64,000 nucleotides of DNA from Pseudomonas paracarnis (GCF_904063055.1 NZ_CAJFCN010000009.1:1-64000); one strand, 5' to 3'; numbered from the stretch's first letter, positions 8,932 to 18,111 are shown. The notes: a model not told the origin generated them from the sequence alone. Numbers and translations are program-made.

Positions 8932-9288
8932 ATGTCCTCTCTGGCAATGAGTTCTTTCGTAGAACAACAGATCGTCCTGCATCAATTCACCGCCAAACAC
9001 TGCGCGCAGGCGCGCGTCATGCTGGGCTGGAGCCGCGAAGCGCTGGCTCGCCAGGCTGGCGTGGCGGTGCAAGCCATTGAACAATTGGAAGACCACGGCG
9101 ACGTGGACGATGAAACCCGTTTGATCCTGGCGTTTCGCCTGGAGGCCGAAGGGCTGGTGTTTTTCCCGGGGTTCGCACCGGGGTGGGGGATGAGTGCGCG
9201 CCGGTTCGATACCCCGGCGGCGCAACCTTCTGCACAAAGCCTTATCTCTCAATTGATGGGTTCAACCGTGGCAACCAGCCGAGGCTGA
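8932..9288 (+). CDS. XRE-family helix-turn-helix regulator
   Basis: A 118-residue protein with a Cro/C1-type helix-turn-helix at about residues 20-65; recognisable parts are ARVMLGWSREALARQAGVA and VQAIEQLED. The rest is a short tail rich in Pro, Gln and Ser that could bind a partner. The ATG at 8932 is preferred over an upstream start because GGAGAA lies 6-11 bases before it. The LexA-like box directly upstream suggests DNA-damage control. It converges with the amidase gene. Whether it activates or represses, and what, cannot be told. Confidence 0.78.
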   Translation: MSSLAMSSFVEQQIVLHQFTAKHCAQARVMLGWSREALARQAGVAVQAIEQLEDHGDVDDETRLILAFRLEAEGLVFFPGFAPGWGMSARRFDTPAAQPSAQSLISQLMGSTVATSRG

Positions 9289-9294
9289 CTCAAC

Positions 9295-10830
9295 TCAGCC
9301 GTTGGTGGCCTCAACCGTTTTATCTGGACTGTCTGGTGTTTGCGTAGAAGGAGCACCTGGGAGAAAAGCCGGTTCTTGAATGGCCTGCGAGGCTTGTTCA
9401 TAACCATGGGCGACTGACAGCAAGGTGGCTTCACTCTTGCCGGAGCCATACACGTAAATTGCCGTGGGCATGCCTTCATCATCCATACCTGATGGAACAG
9501 ATATACCGGGGTACCCGGCGGCCGCACTATAGAAATAGTTGTGCGTCAGAAAATTCGACACCATGGCGTCGAGCTTGTGCTCCTTCAGGGGGGCATCAAT
9601 GGTCTTCTGAAATACAGGAAGGATGGCTTCCCACAATACCTCGCGCTTTTGCGGCGTGGTCTCCAGCTCATTGATCATTTCCAGCAATTTCTGGTCAGGC
9701 TCATCAGGTTTCTGCGTGCGTTTGATAAAAGCAATCAGCTCAGCAAGTGACTTGACGGGCAAACCTTCCCGCCCAGCCAAATAGTCTTCCAGTTGTTGCT
9801 TGACCTCCGAGAATATCGCCTCGTTATAACCCTCATAGGCTTCATCGGGGACACCGGCGTCCAACCGCTCCAAGGGCACTAGAATTGCACCCTGGGCCTT
9901 CATCACTTCGAGCGCCGCCTCATAGTGCTTGCGGTCTGCGCGCTTGGCCGGGTCTTTGGACTCCTCTGCGGACAATTCAGGCAAAGGGGTATAGCCAATA
10001 CGCTTACCCTTCAAGGCATCAGCGTGCAGGCCCTCGGTGTAGACGTTGGTCTCGGTCATTGCATTGAGTGCTTCTGCCGCATCACAGATATTGCGGGTGA
10101 AGGTCCCCACCGCGTCCATGCGGGTGCTGGTCATGACGCCTTCGGTACTGACCAGGCCCGTCGTTGTTTTCAGGCCAAACACACCGTTGTAGGCTGCGGG
10201 GCTGATGATTGATCCGTTGGTTTCCAACCCCAGTGCCACGGGCACATGCCCCTGGGCGACCGCCACGGCCGAACCTGAACTCGAGCCGGCCACCGTCCCT
10301 CCGAGTCGATGTGGGTTCAACGTCTGGCCACCTCGGGAGCTCCAGCCATCCGCCGATTTGAGTGAGCGAAAGTTGGACAGCTCACTCATATTGGTTTTGC
10401 CTACAATCACCACGCCAGCTTTCAGCAAATTGTCGACGACCTTGGCATTCCGGGCGGCAGGCGCACCCACCAACGCCTTGGAGCCTGCACTGGTCTGCAT
10501 GCGGTCATTGGTTTCAAAGACATCCTTGAGCGCTATCGGCACGCCATGCAAGTACCCGCGTACGCGGCCATTGGCACGTTCCTGATCGCGGGCCTTCGCC
10601 TCCCTCATGGCATCCGGGTTGGTTTCCAAAAACGCATTGCCGCCCTGTAGCCCACGATCAATATTAGCAATTTGTTTGAGCGAGTCCTTCAACAGTGACT
10701 CTGAGGTGACGCCGCCTCCTTGGGCCATCTCCGCTGACATCTGGCAGGCACTCTTGAAACCTTGCACCGGGTTTGAAAGCTCCTGAAGCAGGCCCGTGGC
10801 CCATCCACCTGCCGAAACTGGTCCGATCAT
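9295..10830 (-). CDS. Amidase signature family hydrolase
   Basis: A 511-residue enzyme of the amidase signature family (Ser-cisSer-Lys triad). Lys102 lies in GVPIALKD, the cis-Ser in the GSSSGS run at 182-187, and the nucleophile is Ser207 in ETNGSIIS. The family motif is slightly unusual, with GSSSGS in place of GSSGGS and NGS in place of GGS. The ATG at 10830 is chosen because AGAGGGGC stands at the right distance; an upstream frame extension of 18 codons lacks one. Substrates range from amides to peptides and cannot be assigned. It is preceded on the same strand by an amidase-related gene that lacks these residues. Confidence 0.88.
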   Translation of the reverse strand: MIGPVSAGGWATGLLQELSNPVQGFKSACQMSAEMAQGGGVTSESLLKDSLKQIANIDRGLQGGNAFLETNPDAMREAKARDQERANGRVRGYLHGVPIALKDVFETNDRMQTSAGSKALVGAPAARNAKVVDNLLKAGVVIVGKTNMSELSNFRSLKSADGWSSRGGQTLNPHRLGGTVAGSSSGSAVAVAQGHVPVALGLETNGSIISPAAYNGVFGLKTTTGLVSTEGVMTSTRMDAVGTFTRNICDAAEALNAMTETNVYTEGLHADALKGKRIGYTPLPELSAEESKDPAKRADRKHYEAALEVMKAQGAILVPLERLDAGVPDEAYEGYNEAIFSEVKQQLEDYLAGREGLPVKSLAELIAFIKRTQKPDEPDQKLLEMINELETTPQKREVLWEAILPVFQKTIDAPLKEHKLDAMVSNFLTHNYFYSAAAGYPGISVPSGMDDEGMPTAIYVYGSGKSEATLLSVAHGYEQASQAIQEPAFLPGAPSTQTPDSPDKTVEATNG

Positions 10831-10971
10831 GAAGTGCCCCTCTGTTTGACTGAGTGTGAGAGCTATCGGTCGATAGCGCCGCACCAGTCTAAGAGCCGAC
10901 CGCCCATCACTATTTCAGGCGAATCCTGCCACTGCGTCCTACCCTTCGCAGCCCGATGTAGGCATCAATAC

Positions 10972-11664
10972 CTACGGCCGCAGCACGCGGTAAGCTCGTA
11001 CCAGTGCCGCCAAGCGATCACCCGCCCAGCGCGCACCGTAAAACCAGACCTTGGAGCCGTCTTCCAGGGTTTCACACATACTGGGGTAGCCGCTTTTACA
11101 GGCGTGATGAAAGGCGGCTTCGGGATCCTCTGACACCAAGGCATCAAGGCGAAGACCTACCACCAGCTCGTCGATTTCATGACAAGCCTGCTCACAATCA
11201 CCGCTGCGCTGCATATCCACTGCCACGCATTGCGCACCAGCCTGGCGCAGGGTGTCGAAGACTCGGTTCAAGGCCGCACTGCGTGCGACCCGTTCAACCT
11301 GCTTGCCCTGCACATAATGCTCGGCATAGCCGATACGATATCCCGTCAGCGGCAGCGAGGCGGTGAAGGTGGTGTTATTCAATACCAGCGGTACCTCCAC
11401 CATCACCGGTTCGGTAGGGTCAACGCCGCTGATGGCGATCAGCGATAGCGCGGGATCGCGCACCGGCCGTATATGGGGAGCCAAGGCGTTATACCCAGGT
11501 ATGGGCGTAGCGCCGGCACGTTGCTCGGTGCCAAAGACAATAGAAGGGGGAGCGGCACCGGGGGGTAAAGCGGGAACGTCGACGGCGTTCATTAGCGATG
11601 CCAGCGGTTGAGCTGACGCACACGGCAAACCCATCTTCCAAAGTTTCTTACAATGGCTGTCCAT
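10972..11664 (-). CDS. Amidase-related protein lacking the catalytic core
   Basis: A 230-residue protein that resembles the second half of amidase signature enzymes. The pattern HIRPVRDPALSLIAISGVDP matches the usual stretch after the nucleophile. The end, DALVSEDPEAAFHHACKSGY then EDGSKVWFYGARWAG, aligns by eye with DAMVSN...AAGYPG...DEGMPTAIYVYG of the amidase next to it. The Lys, cis-Ser and Ser residues are absent. The ATG at 11664 has GGGAGG upstream; an ATG at 11703 is possible. It may be a decayed paralogue, or a regulatory partner of the neighbouring enzyme. No signal peptide is evident. Confidence 0.6.
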   Translation of the reverse strand: MDSHCKKLWKMGLPCASAQPLASLMNAVDVPALPPGAAPPSIVFGTEQRAGATPIPGYNALAPHIRPVRDPALSLIAISGVDPTEPVMVEVPLVLNNTTFTASLPLTGYRIGYAEHYVQGKQVERVARSAALNRVFDTLRQAGAQCVAVDMQRSGDCEQACHEIDELVVGLRLDALVSEDPEAAFHHACKSGYPSMCETLEDGSKVWFYGARWAGDRLAALVRAYRVLRP

Positions 11665-11774
11665 CGAAACATCCTCCCGGAGATAAAATTCCCGGGGGAT
11701 CATCGCACTCTCTCTTGACCTTTGTCGCAGGGCTGAAATTCGCTGAAAAGCTCTTTTCCAAACGGGCCTTTGGC

Positions 11775-12833
11775 TCAGCCTGCTGCGTGTTCGTTGACCG
11801 ATTGAGGTTCCACTTCCAGCCACCAGGCACGCCCGCGCTCAGGCTGGTTCAAGCGAAAAGCCTGACCCATCGCCGGAGTGGTGATCGAAACATTGCGCTC
11901 CCAGGCCAGGGCCATGATGCGGTCGAAAGGCTCATGCCAGGCGTGGAAGGCCAGGTCGAAGGTGCCATTGTGAATCGGCAGCAGCCAGCGCCCTTTAAGG
12001 TCGATATGCGCCTGCAGCGTTTGCTCCGGCTGCATGTGTACATGGGGCCAATCGACGTTGTAAGCGCCGGTTTCCATCAGGGTCAGGTCAAACGGCCCGT
12101 ATTGCTCGCCGATGCGTTTGAAACCGTCGAAATAGCCCGTATCGCCACTAAAAAAGATACGCCGCGTGTCGTCGATCATCACCCAGGAGCACCACAGGGT
12201 CTGGTTGCCATCAAACAGGCCGCGCCCGGAAAAGTGCTGGGCCGGCGTGCAGACAAAACGAACGCCATCGACCTCGGTGCCCTGCCACCATTGCAACTGG
12301 CGGACTTTGCTGGCATCCACGCCCCATTTGACCAGTGTGTCGCCCACGCCCAGGGGCGCCAGGAAGTAGCGGGTCTTTTCGGCCAATTGGACCACCGCTT
12401 TGCGGTCGAGATGGTCGTAATGATTGTGGGAAAGGATCACCGCTTCCAGCGCAGGCAGCTCTTCAAGACTGATAGGCGGCTGATGAAAACGCTTGGGGCC
12501 GGCCCAACGCAATGGCGAGGCGCGTTCGGCAAACACCGGGTCGGTGACCCAGAATTTACCGCGCATTTTCAGCAGCACGGTTGAATGGCCGAGGCGATAC
12601 ACGCTGTGATCAGGGGCGGCCAATAACTGCTCGCGGGTCAGTGGCTGTACCGGAATCTGCCCCACCGGCCGTGTCGTTCGCGGCTTGTTGAATAGCATGT
12701 TCCAGAAAATGCGCAGGGTCTTGCCCAAGCCACCGTGCTGCACCGGCGTGTCGTTGCTGAAGTGCCCCAGGCCCTGCTCGGCAGGCTTGGGCGCCGAGGG
12801 CGCAGGGTCGAGACGGGTTGAAATCGTAGCCAT
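11775..12833 (-). CDS. Metallo-beta-lactamase-fold hydrolase (NAPE-PLD/RomA-like)
   Basis: A 352-residue enzyme with the metallo-beta-lactamase fold. The metal motif HxHxDH is H136, H138, D140 and H141 in SHNHYDHLD; further ligands are expected in TPAQHFSGRG, FFSGDTGYFDGF and LLPIHNGTFDLA. The arrangement matches the group related to N-acyl-phosphatidylethanolamine phospholipase D and RomA-type proteins. I see no clear signal peptide; the first 60 residues are Pro-rich and basic. It is divergent from a TetR-family gene with two matching 16-bp dyads between them, so that regulator probably represses it. The natural substrate is unknown. Confidence 0.85.
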   Translation of the reverse strand: MATISTRLDPAPSAPKPAEQGLGHFSNDTPVQHGGLGKTLRIFWNMLFNKPRTTRPVGQIPVQPLTREQLLAAPDHSVYRLGHSTVLLKMRGKFWVTDPVFAERASPLRWAGPKRFHQPPISLEELPALEAVILSHNHYDHLDRKAVVQLAEKTRYFLAPLGVGDTLVKWGVDASKVRQLQWWQGTEVDGVRFVCTPAQHFSGRGLFDGNQTLWCSWVMIDDTRRIFFSGDTGYFDGFKRIGEQYGPFDLTLMETGAYNVDWPHVHMQPEQTLQAHIDLKGRWLLPIHNGTFDLAFHAWHEPFDRIMALAWERNVSITTPAMGQAFRLNQPERGRAWWLEVEPQSVNEHAAG

Positions 12834-12865
12834 GACAAAGTGACTCCTGCGGTCCGCTCAAGTAT

Positions 12866-12881
12866 TACACTGCACAGTGTA
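12866..12881. promoter_or_regulatory. Operator 1 of the TetR-type regulator
   Basis: TACACTGCACAGTGTA is an inverted repeat with perfect 7-bp arms and a 2-bp centre, 32 bp upstream of the hydrolase start. Confidence 0.65.
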
Positions 12882-12912
12882 GTTTCTAGATTGCAACAAA
12901 ATCCCGAGCAAG

Positions 12913-12928
12913 TAAACTGCCCGGTGTA
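12913..12928. promoter_or_regulatory. Operator 2 of the TetR-type regulator
   Basis: TAAACTGCCCGGTGTA has the same 16-bp layout as the site at 12866 with less perfect arms. It lies just before the regulator gene and would suit autorepression. Confidence 0.55.
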
Positions 12929-12946
12929 ATTTCATTGTTGAGTCGA

Positions 12947-13585
12947 ATGCCTTCCATGACTGCCCCCAAACGCCTCACCGAGCGTAAACGCGAAGCCATC
13001 GTGGCGGCGGCGATTGCCGAATTTCGCGAGCACGGCTTCGAGGTCACCAGCATGGACAAGATCGCCGCCAGCGCTGGCGTTTCCAAGCGCACCGTGTACA
13101 ACCACTTCCCCAGCAAGGAAGAACTGTTCGCCGAGATCCTCCACCAACTGTGGGCCAGCAGCGTTGCCCAACTGGACGTGATCTACACCAGTGACCGCCC
13201 ACTGCGCGACCAACTACGCACGTTGCTGGAAGCGAAAATGCAGATGATGTCAGACGCCAACTTCCTCGACCTGGCACGCGTGGCCATTGCTGCCACTATC
13301 CATTCGCCGGAGCGCGCGCAAGACATGGTCAACCGCCTCAGTGCGCGGGAAGAAGGCTTTACCCAATGGGTGCGCGCCGCCCAGGAAGACGGCCGCCTCA
13401 CCGGCACCGACCCGGCGTTCGCCGCCCACCAGATCCAAAGCCTGCTCAAGGCCTTTGCATTCTGGCCGCAAATCACCCTCGGCCAGCCCACCCTCGACCC
13501 TGCCACCCAGGCCCACGTCATCGAATCGGCCATCGACCTGTTCCTCGCCGGCTACGAAGCCAGCACGCAGCGCACGCCCCAGTAA
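12947..13585 (+). CDS. TetR/AcrR-family transcriptional regulator
   Basis: A 212-residue repressor. The N-terminal TetR helix-turn-helix is clear: ERKREAIVAAAIAEFREHGF, then TSMDKIAASAGVSKRTVYNH and FPSKEELF. The remaining helices form the ligand-binding and dimer domain, closest in pattern to AcrR-type proteins with the TetR_C domain. The ATG at 12947 is used; another at 12956 is possible, and both have weak ribosome binding sites. It faces the metallo-hydrolase gene across a gap that carries two copies of a dyad, so it likely controls both genes. Confidence 0.88.
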   Translation: MPSMTAPKRLTERKREAIVAAAIAEFREHGFEVTSMDKIAASAGVSKRTVYNHFPSKEELFAEILHQLWASSVAQLDVIYTSDRPLRDQLRTLLEAKMQMMSDANFLDLARVAIAATIHSPERAQDMVNRLSAREEGFTQWVRAAQEDGRLTGTDPAFAAHQIQSLLKAFAFWPQITLGQPTLDPATQAHVIESAIDLFLAGYEASTQRTPQ

Positions 13586-13771
13586 GCCCTGTTGCAGGAG
13601 CGACATTTAAGGTCGTTTATGGCGTTTTTGCCCGCTGTTTTGCGCAAATGGCCTGGAAGGACACTGATTAATCCCACAGGAATAATCGACAATCCACCTT
13701 TCTTATCCGACCACCGGCTCTGCCCGCTGACGCGTGCTGTTGCACCCGCAAAAAAGTTGACCCAGGACACT

Positions 13772-14830
13772 ATGGAAAACAGACGAGGCAAAGGGCTTTC
13801 ATTTGCCAGGCGTATCTACACGCCAAGGATTATCGGCCTGGGTATCGGTAGCATCAGCGTAATCGGGGCTTTGTATCCCTTGTCGATGCCCGGTTGGGTC
13901 TGGGCGTTGCTGCTGTTCAACGGCATTGCCTGGCCGCATGTGGCGTACCTGATTTCCACTCACTCGCCATTTCCCTACCAGGCCGAACAACGCAACCTGC
14001 TGTATGACTCAGTGCTGGGCGGATTCTGGGCCGCGGCCACTCAGTTTTCGCCACTGACAGCGGTGACTATTCTGTCGATGATGGCCATGAACAACGTCGC
14101 AGCCGGTGGCAAACGCCTGTTCCTGCGCGGGTTGCTGGCACAGGCGGCCGGTATCGCGGTGGCCTGGGGCCTGTTCGGCATCAAGTTCGACCCCAGCGTC
14201 AGCCTCACCGAGGTCTACACCTGCCTGCCGATGCTGACGCTCTACCCGATGGCCATCGGCATGGTCTGTTACCAGTTGGCGATCAAACTGTCGCAACACA
14301 AACGCGCCCTCAGCGCCCTGAGCCGCATCGACAGCCTCACCGGCCTGCTCAACCATGGTTCCTGGAAAGACCTGCTGAACCTCAAGTTTCACAAGTGCCA
14401 GCAGCAACACGGCCAAGCGACCATTGCTTTGATCGATATCGACCACTTCAAGCACATCAATGACATTCATGGCCACACCGTGGGTGACGCGGTGCTGCGC
14501 CAGTTGAGCCAAGCGCTGCGCGAACACTTGCGCGAAGAAGACCTGGCCGGCCGCTATGGCGGCGATGAGTTCTGTGTGATTCTTCCGAAAATGCCCCTGC
14601 AAGCCGCTGCGCAGGTAATGGAGCATCTACGCGAAACCTTCAGTCACTATCGGCATCCGCAAATCCCAGACCTGCGCGTCAGCCTGAGCATTGGCCTGGC
14701 GGATTTCCACCCGTCCTTCAAGGACGCGGTCATGTGGCTCGATGCTGCGGATCGCGCGTTGTACACCGCCAAAAACAGCGGCCGCAACCGCGTCAAGATC
14801 AGCGAATGCACGGTCGTTCATTCAGCCTGA
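13772..14830 (+). CDS. MASE2-domain diguanylate cyclase (AdrA/DgcC-like)
   Basis: A 352-residue inner-membrane enzyme that makes cyclic di-GMP from two GTP. Residues 10-165 form the MASE2 sensor with about five membrane segments; FARRIYTPRIIGLGIGS and the basic HxxPFP loop are typical. The GGDEF domain fills the rest, with the active-site motif GGDEF at 263-267 in RYGGDEFCV. An RxxD inhibitory site (REED) stands just ahead, so product inhibition is expected. AdrA-type cyclases promote cellulose or biofilm formation in other bacteria. The ATG at 13772 starts just before the MASE2 domain; a longer frame upstream lacks family similarity. It seems to be a single-gene unit. Confidence 0.9.
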   Translation: MENRRGKGLSFARRIYTPRIIGLGIGSISVIGALYPLSMPGWVWALLLFNGIAWPHVAYLISTHSPFPYQAEQRNLLYDSVLGGFWAAATQFSPLTAVTILSMMAMNNVAAGGKRLFLRGLLAQAAGIAVAWGLFGIKFDPSVSLTEVYTCLPMLTLYPMAIGMVCYQLAIKLSQHKRALSALSRIDSLTGLLNHGSWKDLLNLKFHKCQQQHGQATIALIDIDHFKHINDIHGHTVGDAVLRQLSQALREHLREEDLAGRYGGDEFCVILPKMPLQAAAQVMEHLRETFSHYRHPQIPDLRVSLSIGLADFHPSFKDAVMWLDAADRALYTAKNSGRNRVKISECTVVHSA

Positions 14831-15093
14831 GTTGTCTGATGACACCTCGTCCGAATCTTGCTCCGCCCACCTGCTGCAATAGCATAATGCCGCCATTGGT
14901 CGCCTGGCCAAAATAGTCCTGCCTGACGAGCGAACTTCCAGGCCGATTGATCACTCTGAGACCGTTGTTCTACCCCCCTCTGTCAGCACCAGGAAGCTGG
15001 CAATGAGCAAGTCAACCGTAAGGCCAGGGGCCCTACGGGGTCAGGCGCAAATACATGGACCCCGCATACGCTTGCATGCCCGAGCCCTCCACC

Positions 15094-16413
15094 ATGCTAT
15101 TTCACGCTCACAAGAAAACCATCAGTACCCTGCAACACAGCCTTGCCCAACAGACCAGCCTGCTGGACGCCATCGAGCGCTCCATGGCCGTGATCGAATT
15201 CGACCTGCAAGGTACCGTGCTGCGCGCCAATGACAACTTCTTCAAGACCATGGGCTACCGCGCCGAACAGATCCTGGGGCAGCCCCATCGGATGTTCTGT
15301 ACCCCGGCGTTCGCCCGCAGCGCGGACTACAACCAGTTATGGACGCACCTGCGCAACGGCCAATTCCAGTCGGGCACCTTTGAACGAGTAGGCGGCAACG
15401 GCGCCTCGGTGTGGCTGGAAGCCAGCTATAACCCGGTACGGGATGAAGCGGGGAATGTAATCAAAGTGGTGAAATACGCCATGGACGTCACCCCGCGCCT
15501 GCAAGCCGAGAGCGAAGCCAACGCCAAGCTTGCAGCCATCGACCGCGCCATGGCGATGATCGAGTTCAACCTCGACGGCACCATCATCACCGCCAACGGC
15601 AATTTCCTGCAGCGCATGGGCTACAGCCTGGCGCAGATCCAGGGCAAGCATCACCGCCTGTTTTGCACGGCCGAACTGGCCAACAGTGCGGCCTACAGCG
15701 AGTTCTGGAAGCGCTTGAACCAGGGCGAGCTGTTCAATGGCCAGTTCGAGCGGGTGGATAAACACGGCCAGGTCGTGTGGCTGGAAGCCAACTACAACCC
15801 GGTCTACGACGCCAGCGGGCGCTTGTGCAAAGTGGTGAAGTTCGCCTCGGACGTCACCGCCCGCGTGCTACAGCATGCCGCTGACGCACAGAGCGCCGCC
15901 CAGGCTTATCACCTGTCGTTGAACACCCAGGAGATGGCGGAAAAAGGCGCTGAGGTGATTCAGAAGACCGCCAGCGGCATGCGTGAAATTGCCGTGGATA
16001 TCGACACCTCTTCGCAACTGATCGCCAAGCTGGGCGAACGCTCGCAACAGATCACCGCCATCGTCAACACCATTCGCGGCATTGCCGACCAGACCAACCT
16101 GCTGGCCCTCAACGCCGCCATCGAAGCCGCCCGCGCCGGCGAGCAGGGACGTGGCTTTGCCGTGGTGGCCGATGAAGTGCGGCAACTGGCCGCGCGCACC
16201 AGCGGCTCCACCGCGGAAATCTCCGGCATGATCGCCATGATCCAGGACGAAACCCGCCAAGCCATCGACAGCATGGACGCCACCCGCGACCGCGCTGCCC
16301 AGGGTGTGGAACTGGCCAACCAGGCCGGCACGGTGATCCTGCAGATTCGCGAAGGTACCGGCGAGGCGGTACAAGCGGTAAGCGCGTTTGCCAATGAGCG
16401 GGGCAATCGCTGA
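15094..16413 (+). CDS. Soluble dual-PAS methyl-accepting chemotaxis protein
   Basis: A 439-residue chemoreceptor without obvious membrane segments. Two PAS domains follow a short coiled region: the first near 25-145 and the second near 147-265, each with the GYRAEQILGQPHR / GYSLAQIQGKHHR type motif and a PAC-like end. The signalling domain has the conserved hairpin tip IADQTNLLALNAAIEAARAG. It would pass redox or ligand signals to CheA. The ATG at 15094 is preferred to 15055 because it gives the same N-terminus and exactly the same length as the paralogue at 42194-43513. The segment 14831-15093 holds nothing else that I can recognise. Confidence 0.88.
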   Translation: MLFHAHKKTISTLQHSLAQQTSLLDAIERSMAVIEFDLQGTVLRANDNFFKTMGYRAEQILGQPHRMFCTPAFARSADYNQLWTHLRNGQFQSGTFERVGGNGASVWLEASYNPVRDEAGNVIKVVKYAMDVTPRLQAESEANAKLAAIDRAMAMIEFNLDGTIITANGNFLQRMGYSLAQIQGKHHRLFCTAELANSAAYSEFWKRLNQGELFNGQFERVDKHGQVVWLEANYNPVYDASGRLCKVVKFASDVTARVLQHAADAQSAAQAYHLSLNTQEMAEKGAEVIQKTASGMREIAVDIDTSSQLIAKLGERSQQITAIVNTIRGIADQTNLLALNAAIEAARAGEQGRGFAVVADEVRQLAARTSGSTAEISGMIAMIQDETRQAIDSMDATRDRAAQGVELANQAGTVILQIREGTGEAVQAVSAFANERGNR

Positions 16414-16438
16414 ACCCTTGGCGCTGGCTGTCTGAGGG

Positions 16439-17323
16439 TTAACTTCGCAGCCAGCGCACATGCCGCCCCAACTCATCAAACAGCGTCACCACCGAGCGCA
16501 ACGCCCGACAATCAGGCCGCGTCAACAACCACAACGCCGTATCGTGCCCTGCCAGCGCAGGGCCCAGCGGTTGCACGCCATTCCCGACTAGAAAATCCGG
16601 CAGCGCCGCTACGCCCAACCCTGCGCGCACTAATTCGGCCACCGACTGCATGCTGTTGCACCGATAACGGAGACGCACGCCCGGCAAATACTCACGGCGC
16701 CAGGCGACGGTGGGGTGATCGGGTAAAAAATCGTCCGGCGCGATCCAGGCCAGATCGGCCCACTCATGGTCTGGGTGCAGGCGCGCATAGTCGGCACTGG
16801 CACACACCTGATACGCCACCGCCCCCAGGCAACGTCCGACAAGATGCTCCGGCGGCGCCGTGGTCAGGCGCAGGGCGATATCCGCATCGCGGCGGCTGAG
16901 GTTGGCGAAGTCATTGGAGGTGCTCAGTTCCAGGGTCAACGCCGGGTAGGCCGGCATGAACTGCGCGAGGGCCGGCAACAGCAAGCCTTGCAACACTGAG
17001 TCGGTGCAGGTCAGGCGCACGGTGCCGCTGATCACTTCACCGCCCTGTTCCACGCCAATGCGCGCCGCCTCCAGCGCCTGCTCGGCACGCTCGGCCTGTT
17101 GGGCCAGGTTGCTCGCCAGGCTGGTGGGCAAATAACCGGCACGGCTTTTTTCAAACAGGGTTTGACCCAGCGCCGCCTCCAGCCGCCGCACCGCACGGAA
17201 CACCGTGGACACATCGACCCGCAGCAGCGCCGCCGCCCGTGCCAGGGTACCGCCGCGCACCAGGGCCAGGACCAATGACAGGTCGGCGTAGTCGATTTGA
17301 TAGTGCGTAGCTGCATTGAACAT
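16439..17323 (-). CDS. LysR-type transcriptional regulator
   Basis: A 294-residue LysR regulator. The DNA-binding part is DYADLSLVLALVRGGTLARA plus VDVSTVFRAVRRLEAALGQT at about 10-60, followed by the substrate-binding fold. The start ATG at 17323 gives a normal N-terminus; the frame is open 29 codons further but that part overlaps the promoter region. It is divergent from the GATase-like gene at 17404 with 80 bp between, including a GTGGGT-atca-ACCCAC dyad at 17366-17381. It probably regulates that pair. Confidence 0.88.
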   Translation of the reverse strand: MFNAATHYQIDYADLSLVLALVRGGTLARAAALLRVDVSTVFRAVRRLEAALGQTLFEKSRAGYLPTSLASNLAQQAERAEQALEAARIGVEQGGEVISGTVRLTCTDSVLQGLLLPALAQFMPAYPALTLELSTSNDFANLSRRDADIALRLTTAPPEHLVGRCLGAVAYQVCASADYARLHPDHEWADLAWIAPDDFLPDHPTVAWRREYLPGVRLRYRCNSMQSVAELVRAGLGVAALPDFLVGNGVQPLGPALAGHDTALWLLTRPDCRALRSVVTLFDELGRHVRWLRS

Positions 17324-17403
17324 ATGGGCAAACGCCAATATTGATTGCGTGAGCGCCAATCTATAGTGGGTATCAACCCACCACAAGCCATGGGACGTAC
17401 ACG

Positions 17404-18111
17404 ATGCCAACCCCCGCGCTGCACCTTGCCCTGATCGGTGACTACAACCCTGATGTGACCGCCCACCAAGCCATTCCCATGGCCCTGCAACAGGCCGCCG
17501 ACGCTCTGGGCCTGAGCGTCCACGTGCAATGGCTGGCCACCGACACCCTTACCTCCACTTCTGCCCTGAGCGACTTCGACGGCTTCTGGTGCGTGCCCGG
17601 CAGCCCCTATCGCGACGTCGACGGCGCCCTGCGCGCGATACGTTTTGCCCGCGAACAAGGTCGCCCTTTCCTCGGTACCTGCGGCGGTTTTCAACATGCC
17701 GTGCTGGAATATGCCCGCCATGTGCTCGGCTGGGCCGATGCCCAGCACGGCGAATTAATGCCCGATGCTGAGCGCGCCGTCATCACGCCGCTGGACTGCT
17801 CCCTGGTGGAAGTGAACGACACCGTGCGCCTGGCCGCGTACACGCGCATTGCCCAGGCCTACGGCAGCCTGGACATCCACGAGGGTTACCGTTGCCGCTA
17901 CGGCATCAACCCCACCTTTGCCGACGCCCTGCTGGACGCCAACCTGATTCCCACCGGCCACGATTCGGCGGGCGATCTGCGCGCGGTGGAACTGCTCGAC
18001 CACCCGTTCTTCGTCGCCACCCTGTTCCAGCCCGAACGCGCCGCACTCAAGGGCATCACGCCGCCGCTGGTGATTGCGCTGCTCAAGGCCTGCCAGGAGG
18101 TATCGGCATGA
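17404..18111 (+). CDS. CTP synthase C-terminal-like class I glutamine amidotransferase
   Basis: A 235-residue protein with a class I glutamine amidotransferase fold, closest in pattern to the C-terminal half of CTP synthase. The nucleophile is Cys93 in GTCGGFQHAVLEYAR. The catalytic His may be in IHEGYRCRYG or in HPFFVATLFQPE near the end, where CTP synthase has HPxFxxxQFHPE. There is no synthase domain, so it is a free-standing amidotransferase or glutaminase of unknown acceptor. The next gene starts inside its stop codon (ATGA), which implies translational coupling to the monooxygenase-like protein. A LysR gene faces it. Confidence 0.78.
   Translation: MPTPALHLALIGDYNPDVTAHQAIPMALQQAADALGLSVHVQWLATDTLTSTSALSDFDGFWCVPGSPYRDVDGALRAIRFAREQGRPFLGTCGGFQHAVLEYARHVLGWADAQHGELMPDAERAVITPLDCSLVEVNDTVRLAAYTRIAQAYGSLDIHEGYRCRYGINPTFADALLDANLIPTGHDSAGDLRAVELLDHPFFVATLFQPERAALKGITPPLVIALLKACQEVSA

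Noticed and set aside
13592..13771. A longer start for the MASE2-GGDEF cyclase
   Set aside because: The extra 60 residues are not membrane-like or conserved in the family, and the ATG at 13772 is followed directly by the MASE2 sequence.
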